64,000 nt of DNA. Source: Spongospora subterranea (taxonomy: Eukaryota; Endomyxa; Phytomyxea; Plasmodiophorida; Plasmodiophoridae). Positions 35,080 through 45,873 of the stretch are shown piece after piece (positions within the stretch are counted from its first letter, which is position 1; each line of letters begins with the position of its first letter). A model generated the notes under the pieces. That model ran no database searches, had not been told where the DNA came from, and worked only from the letters and a program-made list of their open reading frames with translations. A program made the position numbers and the translations under genes. Location: assembly GCA_900404475.1 (NCBI GenBank), contig OUQQ01000008.1, forward strand, positions 1,371-65,370, given 5' to 3'.

Positions 35080-37992
35080 TCACGTTGATAGATTATCAAT
35101 GCTTTTCCTTTCTTGGGTATGAATGCTTGGAAGCAGCGAAGTAATCTGAGCTTGACATTGCGTCTCATCAGATATACTGCCGCTTTTTACACACCATGGT
35201 TCATCATTCACATTATCACTACACTCATGGCCTGACAGCAACAACTTTATGGATCTTGGATATAATCGAGGCATATTAGTACCTGATTTGTTATCAGACG
35301 ATGTAGATGGGGTAGAAAGGAATTGAAGAGCATCATCTTCTTCATTTTGAGGATAAGCCCACTTTCCAGTTAGATCCAAAGCTGATACGCAATATTGAAG
35401 AAACCTGACACCACAAACCCGAAATGTTCAACACGGAATATGTAAACACAGTTGACGATTACTTGGATTCGTATTGTGAATTTTTCATCATTTGAGATGG
35501 GCCAATATTTTCAGGGCATCTTAACACTGAAGGGACCAACACGATGCAAAGATTCATAGCGGACATTCGATTCTGAAGAAGATTATTATTTGTTTGGAAA
35601 ATAGCAGAGAAAAATACCTGATCTTGATTACTGGCAAATTGCCGTATGGTATGGACAACAGAACAAAATAAGGAAGCATTAATATGAGGCATTTCTTCGA
35701 GCAGGGCGCTAAGTTCGGAGGGGGCCGGACAGGTGGATTGTTTTCCAACGTTGAGGCATTTCTAGAAGAGATTACGCCGTCAGCCACGTCATATTGATGG
35801 CAACAGTAAAAAGAAGCGGACCATATAAAATTTGTCTTCAGGGATGATTGGGGTTGACAATTCCCTCATCCACTTCTTCAAAAGCGCTGCAGGTACATGT
35901 ACAGGTAAATCAGCGCTAATGTTCAGATTTCCCGAGTCCATCTGAAAAAATACTTGAATCCCTGACATTTTCGAAAAATGATATGGTAAACGCTAACCTG
36001 CTTTGCAAGGTCGACAACCAATGATGCTTCTGGGGAAATACGAAATATTCCTTCCGTGAGAAGACCCCCTTGTGTGGGCATTGTGGTCAGGGCAACGAGA
36101 AATCACATGATGACAAAAGCAAACCTGATCGAATTAATGCCGCTTTTAAAACTGTGAATATATTGGGTAGTTTATGATTCGGAAACAAGCCGGCTTCTTT
36201 CTGACGGTCCATAATTGCACATAGTGATGTTTTGAAAAACCGATCTGAAAAGGCAATTCATTGATGGCAAAGAAATTATACAAGCCCCAACCTTGCTGTT
36301 GAACGCTAACGCCAATCACTCGGTTGATTTTTTCCAAAGGTATGCTTAGCTCGTATTCAAATAATTCTAACCTCCTGGAACCGCTAGCGTATTGTGAAGC
36401 CTATCGTTCATTGCATAGGTAAAAACCGTAGTGAATGACGACAATTGACACGTTTACCGTGTTGATGCAGAATCCATGAATGTCCTTGGAGACATCAATA
36501 TTGAGGTTGGACCTCGATAACTGCTCGGATATAATCTGGAGGCGACGGGACATAGGAACAAACAAGTTTCCAAATGCCTCTAGATGGCCTCTGACCGAAT
36601 TGATTCGCATTTCTTCCAGACTTTGCATTTCGCTGAGGCAATCAGGAACTTCACGAGAAGTACAGGAGTGCAGTAAATTATTCGAAATAGAAACTTCATC
36701 GGCGTAAGACGCACCTGAAAATGCAAGACAGTTCGAAACATGAGAAACAGAAGCTTTAACAGTTATTACAGGTTTTTTGAACAAGGGCTGCAACTTTAGA
36801 TTTGGCTTCTTCCTGCTTTCCTAGTACATTCGCAGCACGACTGCCGATTTTATAAAGAAGCTTTCCGCTCCGACTCGAAAGCGGTCGCTTTCCCGCAGAT
36901 ATATCCGACGAAGAAGTTTCATTGTCATCGAATCCAAGGTCATGACCATAAACATTCAATAATCGAACACATTCCTATATAAGACAAGAGTTGATTGGAG
37001 AAACTAATACGCGTTTGACTTACGAGCTTCTTCTTTTCCATTAACATTCGTCGGGCGTCCATAGATTGCGTGATAGCCTTCTCTTTTTCAAGAATATTGT
37101 TAAGAATCGGCTTAGCAATTTCTTCAAAAGTCTGAAGGGGTTCGACGACGCTAAGGCGAGCCTCACTTGCAAACCAGGTGTGCATCTGCGACATCTCTTC
37201 AACTCTATCAAATAAATCCATCACCGCTCCACCACAGGTCACCTAACCTAAACAAGTCGGTATCATAGGAATCGTTTACGAAACACAACTTGCCATGAAG
37301 TCTGGCTTCCTCCATGCTGAGATTTTCTTTTTTTCTGATTTGACCAAATTTGCGACCTCGTTGCCAAAGTCTTGCTGCAACTGGCAAAGCTTCATAACAA
37401 ACTGTAATTGAAATCAGAAACCAAAGTAAAACCTGTCGGAACAGTGTCAACCTGTTTTAGACGGTACACTTCTGCCATTCCTGTCTCAAGCTGATCTTTA
37501 ACCTTATCGAATGCGTGAGGCAACGACTCGGCGAAATTGGTGGGCTGAAGGATTATTTGGTATTGTTCAAATAAAGAACTTACATCAACTCACTCCTGAA
37601 TCTTCTGGTAAGATGTTTACATGTTCCGGTTGGGGCAAAGAAGATAATTGATACGATGGAAGTGATGTTTTTTTCAGCGAAATCTCGGATTCCCATTGTT
37701 CTAACTCCAGCGTAGGACTGTTTGCTAACCTAGAAGATGTGCCAGAAGTTATAAATGACTAAAACAGTATCGATAAGTACAGTGCTGACATTGAACCTCG
37801 AACTGTTCCCATTGAGTTCCTAAAAGACAAGCGCGATGCGATAGAGCCCTCAGAATTGACTCCATGTTCCAGAATATGCCTTTCGCTATTCCCCCTTTGA
37901 AACAACGTGGAAGACGTATCCGTTGCTACCCGAGATACTTTATGACGAACACATGAATGCGTGCATTGGCATTGCGTTGGTTGGGCATCCAA
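35080..37992 (-). CDS. F-BAR and RhoGAP domain protein (Rgd1-like)
   Basis: Multi-exon minus-strand gene. N-terminal exons (37992 down to about 36950) include a helical stretch with YEALPVAARLWQRGRKF and FASEARLSVVEPLQTF, then ILEKEKAITQSMDARRMLMEKK, as in F-BAR modules. Another helix follows (LQSLEEMRINSVRGHLEAFG, about 36570-36630). The RhoGAP domain has the arginine finger in LLTEGIFRISPEAS (about 36010-36055), the helix LLKKWMRELSTPIIPEDKF (about 35830-35890) and NRMSAMNLCIVLVPSVLR (about 35530-35580). These proteins bend or sense membranes and switch off Rho-family GTPases at sites of polarity or cytokinesis. The C-terminal tail (from about 35400) is Ser-rich. The true start is unresolved: the frame at 37992 opens just after a splice-acceptor-like TTTACAG. 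Confidence 0.82.
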
Positions 37993-38184
37993 AGCTGTAA
38001 ATTTTTGGCAATCTGAAAAAAGACAGTTAAACTCTAAAAGCAGACTGTGTATACGGTATTAGGCAATACTGCAGTTTTGTTCTCTACACGACATCGAATC
38101 TAGATCAATGATGACTGGCTCTCAAATCATATGAATGTGATTGCGATGACTAGAGCAGGATGAAGAGATTGTATTAGGAAAATC

Positions 38185-38667
38185 ATGAACTGGTCAAAGA
38201 CCACAATGAGTAACCTAAAGCGCACGACACTCTACAGAGCGAAAAGAGAGACGGGAGAGGAGACTGCTATAGTTAGAGAGGGCCGGGCAGGCAGGGCAGC
38301 CCCCCGGTCATCACCACTGCTCCAAGCGGCAGTGGACGGCCCTGATGCGAAACGAAGTTCAGGCAATATCGAGTCGCTGTCTGCAAAAAGTGTAATCCAA
38401 GATGATGATATTTATCGTTTGAGGTCTTCATTGAACCATATAGAAATAGTCCGAATATTGCTCAGACCTCGCTTCAGCAAATCCGCAATTATTATCCAAG
38501 ATGATTTTTTAAGGCTTGCGTTAACTGAGGTAATTTGGTGCGGGCTGCACGTAGTAATAGATATATCTTTTGTTGCACTTGTTCTTGTTAACCTGAACTC
38601 AATTTCTACCCATTGGGGGACCTCCCATTACGCTAGTTCGGTAATCGTGGTTTCGACAATTTATTGA
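38185..38667 (+). CDS. hypothetical protein with a C-terminal hydrophobic segment
   Basis: Uninterrupted 160-codon frame from the ATG at 38185. The N-terminal half is basic and Arg-rich (KRETGEETAIVREGRAGRA); a strongly hydrophobic stretch (about residues 118-143, around VVIDISFVALVLVNL) could span a membrane. I do not recognise it. It could be a tail-anchored protein or a chance frame, as nothing else supports it. Confidence 0.35.
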   Translation: MNWSKTTMSNLKRTTLYRAKRETGEETAIVREGRAGRAAPRSSPLLQAAVDGPDAKRSSGNIESLSAKSVIQDDDIYRLRSSLNHIEIVRILLRPRFSKSAIIIQDDFLRLALTEVIWCGLHVVIDISFVALVLVNLNSISTHWGTSHYASSVIVVSTIY

Positions 38668-38761
38668 TTAAATGTCAAAATTTTATAGGACTTGATAATA
38701 AATAACGGGAAGTGCTACTTGATCCAGATACTGAGCATAAATGGTAGCTTTGATGGCAGCT

Positions 38762-41590
38762 CTAACGATACAGAAAGAGCCTCTCAACATTTTCTTGAAG
38801 AAGTTCGGCAGAGGCGTCTAATACTACCGCTGAATGTTTTCCAGTCAGAGATACTGCAGGATACACGGGACCTTTCAACTGGGTGAACGCTATTCCCTGG
38901 CTAACGCCGTTCTTAAAGAACTCCAAAGTCATATTGTCAAAATCCATCAGGACACCGATACGATCATTTTTCCCATACTTTGATCCATAATTCGTTGTAC
39001 GACCTAGAAGAAATGATTTTTTGATTGCGATGTTTTCAGCCTATGTACCTGAATCATAGCCTTTACCGCCTGTCCCGGCAATGTAACCCCAGGATTCTTG
39101 GGCTCCAATCCAGAGCTTCTGGTGATTGAACTCGAAAGTTTTTGGAGCTACACCGATGCATATTCTCCAGTTATTAGTGCTTGAAGAGCATTCCTAGCAA
39201 AACACATTGGTCGACTTGCTGATCGTTATAAAAGCTGATTTACCTCAATAAACACCTCGAAGTATCGTCGTCCGGTGGAATAAGGAAGCAGACCACCGCA
39301 TGCACGCCACTTGTCTTTGGATCCTAAACTCTTTACGCGGAGTCCCTGGTTTTCAAGAACTAGATCGCTACTTAACTAAGCTATTATCAGCATTCAAAAT
39401 ACGAAGGATACCATGGCACACTAACCTTGCATGGGTCCCAAACATTACCGAAGTCTTGTATAACCTTCTGCAATGCTAATTCTCTTTCCTGAGCTTCTTT
39501 CTTATATTGAAATACTAAACCTGGTTCTCCCTCTCGAATAATCACAGAGCTTCCCTAAATACTAACTTAAACAAGAAGAAACGTTGAAACCAGGATTCCG
39601 ACGGTTGCTGTCATCGACACTGCCGGGTGCACACTGCCTTCAAGGTTTCTGAACGCAATTCCCTGAGATACACCGTTTTTGAACATTTCAATAGTTTTAG
39701 CATCAAAACTGCAAAAATACATCAGCATTGCGGTTCTGGCAATACTAGAATCTCACTCAAGTAGGATGCCCACTGTGTCACCGTGACCGTAAACGTCCCC
39801 ATAAGGAGTACTTTGGCCAGAATTATTCGCTTTCCCACCTGTGCCAGCAATGTACGCCCACGATTCTGTTACAATACATATATAAAGTTTGTTTCATCAA
39901 CAGTATAAGTGTCAGACCAGACCTTGTGCGCCTACCCAAGAGCGAGGGTTTGTGCCCGAAAACGTCGTAGGAATAACCCCAATACAGAACCTCCAGGAAT
40001 TTGTTGATTTCGCATCAGTCTTAATTGTAATTTCTATGAACTTGGTTCCAGAAGAATACGCAATTAACGACCTAGACAAAATGTGATGATGACATTAAAA
40101 AGCACGCAACATATACCTGCATGTGCGCCATTTGTCTCCCGAACCCTCATTAATGGCACAAGTTAGATCATCATCGGGGTAGTATATCGCCTTAAAATCC
40201 AGCTAAAGTGACAACAGTTTTCGAGAACCAATCAGATATATACCCGGTCCTTCATGGCCGAGAACGCGGCATCCCATGTGTTTTTACAGCACGACGCCAA
40301 ACGAGCCGCAAGAGTTGCTTGAACATCTGGCATCACTATATGGGCCCAGCGCTGTGAGCGTAAGGCTTCAGTTGCATTGAATCTGTTATCGATTAAAAAT
40401 AAGGAAGCTAAAAATGCCACTACTCACCGCGCCATGATCGGCTGCATTCGCGGTGGCATGTCGTCAACAATCTGTACCTCAGAACCCTGAAGTTGAGTTG
40501 AGGAAACCCATAACCCAGAGTTTCAAATGAACCTCACCTTAGCAGTTAACGATATTGCTGGGTGCACCGGTCCAACAAGGTTCTGATATGCGACCCCCTG
40601 CGATTCCCCATTTTTGAAAAACTCTATTGTCGAGGCATCGAAATCCAAAAATATTCCAATTACGTCATTTTCTCCTGACAACGCGTTTCAACATATAAGC
40701 AGAGAAGTAATACAATAGTACCCCATTCGGCTCCATAATCAGTCGATTTTCCAGAATCATGGCATTTCCCGCCGGTACCAGCGATATAAGCCCATGACTT
40801 TTGGCTACCAACCCAGCGTCTTTCGGCATTGATTTTGAATCCAATGGGTACAACTCCTAGGCAAACTCTCCAAGTGTTTGTAGTTTCTGGTAAACAAATA
40901 ATTTTCAAAGCCATATAGTATTGTCCTCGTGCTGGCACTGGAGCAAGGGTATGCACAGTGCACCATTGATCGAGAGAACCTTTGGAAATCACGAACAAAC
41001 TTACAATAATGCATTCAGTTTTCAGAACTCTGACTACCTTTGTTTTTGGCAACAAGTCCATGTTGTTCCAAGGGAACATCAATGTACGCTGAATTGAATT
41101 CCAGCGTCCAGCAGCGTCCAATCGCAGCTAATTCTGCTATTTTGGCTTGTCGAGCTTCTTCTTTTACACGTGCCTGTTCCAATAAAAAATTCTGGTTTGT
41201 ACCAACTTAGCGATATTCACCTCTTCCTCAATTTTCCTGCGTTCTTCTTCCTCAAGGAGACGTTGCGCTTCTCGTTTGGCCCGACTTGATTGCGTCTCTA
41301 CGAATGTTGAGGAAGCAGGGTCGTGGACTTCGACATATTTTACCAGTAACTTTACATGATGATTGTGGTGATAGCGAAGCGACTAAATCTTTGACATTCT
41401 CAAATTTACTGTCAATAAGTTCATCATTAGGAGAGCGAAGCTCAAATTCGTGTATGACAGAGGCATGCCAAAGATGAAACCGGTGATGAATAATCTCAAG
41501 AAACTCTGGTACTTTTACTTGTTCGTCCAGCGATAGTGTCAAAACGTCCTGAACGAAATCTGTATCAATCGCCACCTTAACCCGAACCAT
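38762..41590 (-). CDS. three-SPRY-repeat protein with UBL-like N-terminus and coiled-coil linkers
   Basis: From an ATG at 41590 the first exon resembles a small ubiquitin-like fold (VRVKVAIDTDFVQDVLTLSL). A charged helix follows (KREAQRLLEEEERRKIEEE, about 41230-41290). Three SPRY/B30.2-like domains come next, at about 41130-40540, 40150-39600 and 39270-38760. Each repeats the pair SWAYIAGTGGK... and a DFD-x-x-T-x-E-FFKNG-x-SQG-x-A block (about 40620, 39690 and 38930). The repeats are separated by helical linkers (for example YKKEAQERELALQKVIQDFG, about 39460-39520). SPRY domains bind partner proteins. Introns are numerous, and the exon 1/2 junction near 41340 needs a frame change I could not resolve (intron or sequencing error). 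Confidence 0.7.
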
Positions 41591-42279
41591 GTAGAAGGTG
41601 CGTGAACGACGGATCGTGGACCGGCGAGCGAATGCTAAATCAGCGAACAGAATATGTCGCAATGATGATTATCAAGAAGAAATAATATGACTAAAACGAT
41701 CTGTGATACCGTCCAAAGTCAAACACGATGTAGGCCACTGCTTATCACAGCTGCTGCTTGAACAGTGTGCGCGACCTCCTCCGCTCAACTGAGTAACATG
41801 AGCAACACGTTGCACACATGAGCGGATGCCAGAACACACACGACCTGAACGCCACCGCCAGGGCCGGCAACAACATGAAGGGCGACTCAAACCACCGCCA
41901 TGGCGAAGCACTAGCTTATAAACCATGAAAATTGTCAGTGAGAGTTCCACACGCATAAAGTGACGAAGACGGTTGCAATGGAGCAGAGTTGTCAAATTTG
42001 TGAAGGTTTATTTGTTTGCAATTTTATGGCGTTCGCCGTTGTCATCGACACCTATTACACTTTCCATTTTTCAAAGCTTACAGATGCAAACAACGATGAA
42101 AGCGCAAAATCAACCGGAAAGGGCATCAAACAATGCCACCGTCAATCGCAAATCACGTCCGCTTTGACATCACATATCACCTGAAATAATATACCGCTCC
42201 TACACTTCTCAAGTAGATGTACTTACAAAATCACTGTTAAAGACAAAACATTTGATGCAAGACTTGTCGGCAAACCTAA
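41591..42279. other. divergent promoter region
   Basis: Lies between the starts of the SPRY gene (minus) and the acidic-protein gene (plus). Frames at 41960-42184 and 41973-42167 might include an upstream exon of the forward gene but have no diagnostic content. A forward frame at about 42224-42372 looks coding (YKITVKDKTFDARLVGKP) and probably belongs to an early exon of the next gene. Confidence 0.4.
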
Positions 42280-44892
42280 CACAACACCTTCAAAGCGACA
42301 GTTGAAGGAAGAATCCTGCCGAGCACGAATGACGGTGAAACTGGACGGAAAATCGGTTTTGACTGGGATAAAATGACCTGCAGCAATGTTGATGGAGCTG
42401 CACATATTTGGCCCATTTGTCAAAACCCAGAAATGGTTAGAAGGGCTGTACATTTGTCAAGGCCGACCAGAAGTTCTGGGCCGATCATGATCAAAGGCAG
42501 GTCGGCCAACATCAAGTCTCGACTGATGTTGCTCAAGCAAGATCACGTCGTCGATACCATCGATGATGTGGCAGATCAGGATTTGGAGGTTGAAAGAACA
42601 AATGATGAAGACCAAACGAAAACGCGTTTGCGACCAGTAGATGACGTATTAGAAAGAATACGTCAATTTCGGAAAGGGCTTCGTATGACCTTAGAGGCTG
42701 GGAAATTAGAGACGATTCATTTTATGCGAAATGACCCCGAACGTGAACTTACTCGTCAAAAGAGGTCAGAAACTAAATATTCTGTTGATGGTGTAGAAAT
42801 CGGGGCATCGCATAATATCGAGGATGACAGATCAGACCATGAATTCAACGTGGTTGCCATTGATACCGAAGAAGGATTTGGGGATATAGACACCGACCGC
42901 CTGGGCAGAACACTATTGGAAAATGATCTTCAAATTGACGTGTCTGTTCGACAGACGGCGTCGGAAGAGAGTGAAAACAATGAGGAAGGTGTAATTTCAG
43001 GAGAGTTTAATTCAGGCGGAGCATTCACCGCAAGGATCACCGAGGGCATTCTATGTTCGGAAGATGGAAATTGCATTCCCAACGAGGACGTTAAAGATGA
43101 CAATCCTGAGGTATTACCAACCGATGTCGATAAAGAGGGAGATATCCCAGCTACCCAAGACCTATTTGCAAATTCGGATTACAGTATAGATAGTAGCGAC
43201 ATTGTGGTACTGGAAACAAAAAGAGAAAATGACAGCGACAAGGAAGGCAATACGTCAGAAATGTTCAGGCAAGGGTCGCCACCAGGTTCGGTTTACGTAT
43301 CTGTTGATTTGTTGAATGATATCGAACCTCAATCCGCATTCGATATATCTCCGAAATCGGTTCGCATACGTGCTCAATGCGAAACTGTCGACAACGCTGC
43401 CGACGATGTTGTAGAGATTGCAGCAAACGATGTAGATCACGCAACAACACCAATCGATGATCAAGGGGAACGGAAACCTGCACAAACTATGAAGACGTTC
43501 TGCGATAAAAGTGTAGGAGAGGACGATGGCGTCCACACGCTAACAGATGTAGTTAAGGAGCTGGTTCATAAAAGTGTGGAAGCCACCGACGATGCTGAGA
43601 AAACATTTGTTGAATCAGGCAGTGGAGACGGAACATGGTATTTAACACCAGTAATCGACAGAGCTTCAGGCGATTCTGATTGTCCGTTTCTCTCAAGCGC
43701 CGATAAATGTATCGGTGGCGGAACTATATCAACATCTGTTGATCGTAGTGCCGGAGACGGCTTCATCCATTCAAGCAGTGACAAATCTATCAACACAGAT
43801 AGAATGGCATTGGAAAACTGCTCCATCAACACCATCGCAATAGCGATGAAAGATGTAGGTTCAGGACAAGAAACACATTATTCTACTGGATTATGGGAAA
43901 ATGAAACAAAGGAAAAGGAAATTTCCAAGGAATGTACAGCATGCTCGGCAAGAAAGCGATCGTTGCAACATCGTGAGAGCGAGCATTTGACAGAAGATCC
44001 ATCTAGCGATCCGTTTAAGGGAGCAGATGCCTATTGCATCTCGGATTCTGAACCAACATTTAATACGGACGAACATTCTCTGATGCGAAAAACAGCGTTT
44101 TCTGAATTGAATGAAGATAAATATATCACTAAGGTGCCGAAAGCGATCGCCTCTGAATCTGCAAGCGACACATGTGCCAGGATACAGAAAATATCGAAGA
44201 ATCTTGTTGCAGCTGCATTAGGGACAAAGAAATGTGCCAGAGCGCTAGATGATTTTGACCAGCCGCCGCTTCAACCATTTGCAGACCAATCACATGATTA
44301 CCCGTTCTCGAGCATTACTGGCACATTTCAAGGCCATCAAAGGATCCATGAAGTTTCTAGTAAAATACTGGGCGATCTCGACCAGGCTTTCGAGAAATGG
44401 AATCGGTCCATGAGCGCAGTGGACAGCGGTGGCGACATATCGACCAATCCAAATGTATCGGGTTCACTCTATATCAAGAGTGATTGTTGCCCAGTATTGC
44501 CATCCACATCTTTCAACAAATTTCAACTTGAGAATGAACTTCTTCGGGAACGGCCCCCAGCAGTTCGGCTACATGACACAATGAGATCTACGAAATCGAA
44601 CATCAAAACTGATTTTCCGACCGGGCGATCAGCACATGTATCTACAGCAGCGTTTGGAATTACCAACGGAACTAGCCAAACTGACGCCTGGCTTGTCCCA
44701 GAACATCCAAGACCCGATCAACGCTCGCTGCAAAGTCGGTATTGGAGGACCGATGATATTATTAGGCGCTATGATCAGCGACATGATGAGTTGATTCGTT
44801 CAAACCGGAAGAGCAACAAGCAAGAGTATTACCCGAATAGGTTGGAAAGGCAGAGGAACCTTCAATCATTCGTAAACAGAATAAACAATTAG
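42280..44892 (+). CDS. large acidic, disordered protein of unknown function
   Basis: A single open frame runs from about 42280 to the TAG at 44890-44892. The first ATG is at 42373, giving 839 residues. The composition is very rich in Asp, Glu, Ser and Thr with few hydrophobic blocks, so most of it should be disordered. A short N-terminal section (residues 90-110, DDVLERIRQFRKGLRMTLE) and the C-terminal tail (about residues 790-839, Arg/Tyr-rich, WRTDDIIRRYDQRHDELIRS) could form helices. Around residues 600-660 a Leu/Ala-rich helix is also plausible. I recognise no domain. An additional upstream exon in another frame (about 42224-42360) is likely, so the true N-terminus is open. Confidence 0.6.
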   Translation, partial: HNTFKATVEGRILPSTNDGETGRKIGFDWDKMTCSNVDGAAHIWPICQNPEMVRRAVHLSRPTRSSGPIMIKGRSANIKSRLMLLKQDHVVDTIDDVADQDLEVERTNDEDQTKTRLRPVDDVLERIRQFRKGLRMTLEAGKLETIHFMRNDPERELTRQKRSETKYSVDGVEIGASHNIEDDRSDHEFNVVAIDTEEGFGDIDTDRLGRTLLENDLQIDVSVRQTASEESENNEEGVISGEFNSGGAFTARITEGILCSEDGNCIPNEDVKDDNPEVLPTDVDKEGDIPATQDLFANSDYSIDSSDIVVLETKRENDSDKEGNTSEMFRQGSPPGSVYVSVDLLNDIEPQSAFDISPKSVRIRAQCETVDNAADDVVEIAANDVDHATTPIDDQGERKPAQTMKTFCDKSVGEDDGVHTLTDVVKELVHKSVEATDDAEKTFVESGSGDGTWYLTPVIDRASGDSDCPFLSSADKCIGGGTISTSVDRSAGDGFIHSSSDKSINTDRMALENCSINTIAIAMKDVGSGQETHYSTGLWENETKEKEISKECTACSARKRSLQHRESEHLTEDPSSDPFKGADAYCISDSEPTFNTDEHSLMRKTAFSELNEDKYITKVPKAIASESASDTCARIQKISKNLVAAALGTKKCARALDDFDQPPLQPFADQSHDYPFSSITGTFQGHQRIHEVSSKILGDLDQAFEKWNRSMSAVDSGGDISTNPNVSGSLYIKSDCCPVLPSTSFNKFQLENELLRERPPAVRLHDTMRSTKSNIKTDFPTGRSAHVSTAAFGITNGTSQTDAWLVPEHPRPDQRSLQSRYWRTDDIIRRYDQRHDELIRSNRKSNKQEYYPNRLERQRNLQSFVNRINN

Positions 44893-44953
44893 ATGGTACT
44901 ATAAACGGTACTGATATTGATCGCAGACCTTGGCCGCATAGAAAAGGGGGAAA

Positions 44954-45606
44954 ATGGCCGATGATGATGTTGAGGTAAAATATGCAATAAAATACGACGG
45001 TGATGAAGCGACGAAGGAGTTTGTAAGCCAGGATGGTCGTGCATCAGGTTCTGTTTATGAGCGATGATCAATTCTGCTTTTGAATTAAAATTGACTGTAT
45101 TAGCAACGTTCGCAAATGGAGATAGCTACGATGGGCAATATGAATCGGGAAAACGACATGGGCAAGGGGTGTACAAGTGGGCAGCTGCGAAACCGGCCCA
45201 GTACAATGGCACTTGGAACAAGGGTGAGCGCGTTGGACAGGGAGTGATGACATTCCCTGACAACAGCCAGTACGATGGGGAATGGGCCGAAGGGAAGTTT
45301 CAAGGGAGAGGAATATATTTATATCGAAACGGGGATCGGTTCATAGGCCAGTTTGAGGGGGGGATCAAACATGGAGAGGGAACCTATGTCTATGGTGACG
45401 ACGGATCCATGATCAAGGGCAGATGGATACAGGGAAAACTGGTCAGTGGCCAGTGGACGACCAAAGACGGCACAAAGATGTCTGGAGCATTCACTGACAA
45501 TGTGCCCAATGGCGAAGTTCATTTCGTATTCCCAAATGGCAATCAGCAAAACGGGACATTCGAAAACGGACACTGGCAAGCGGGAGAAATAGAGAGTTGG
45601 CAATGA
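44954..45606 (+). CDS. MORN-repeat protein, RSPH1-like
   Basis: Two exons from the ATG at 44954, joined across an intron of about 56 nt (about 45048-45103) to give QDGRASATFANGDSYDGQYE. Five to six MORN units follow (YDGQYESGKRHGQGVY, YNGTWNKGERVGQGVM, YDGEWAEGKFQGRGIY, FIGQFEGGIKHGEGTY, IKGRWIQGKLVSGQW, MSGAFTDNVPNGEVHF). The arrangement, including the GKRHGQGVYKW first unit and an N-terminal acidic leader, is close to radial spoke head protein 1, which sits in motile 9+2 axonemes. Length (about 200 residues) suits a short RSPH1. MORN units also occur in other membrane-tethering proteins, so the axonemal role is likely, not certain. Confidence 0.75.
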
Positions 45607-45873
45607 TCATTATTCGGTCACCATTTGTATTCCGGACGATCCTGATACACGATTCGGTATTTTAAGTCAATACATCACACACTTTGTCTGCACTTATCCA
45701 CAACGCCGGTACAATATAGTGTTGGTTCCACCGCGCGCCGGTGTCCTCGCACTTGGCACAGGCAACTGTGGGCGCGGCCCCTGGTGTCGCCTATCGCCTG
45801 GTATCACACTGTACACTAGACCAGGGGCTTTCGTTATTATTGAAAAGGGGGTGCGAATCCTGCCATCGCCATT

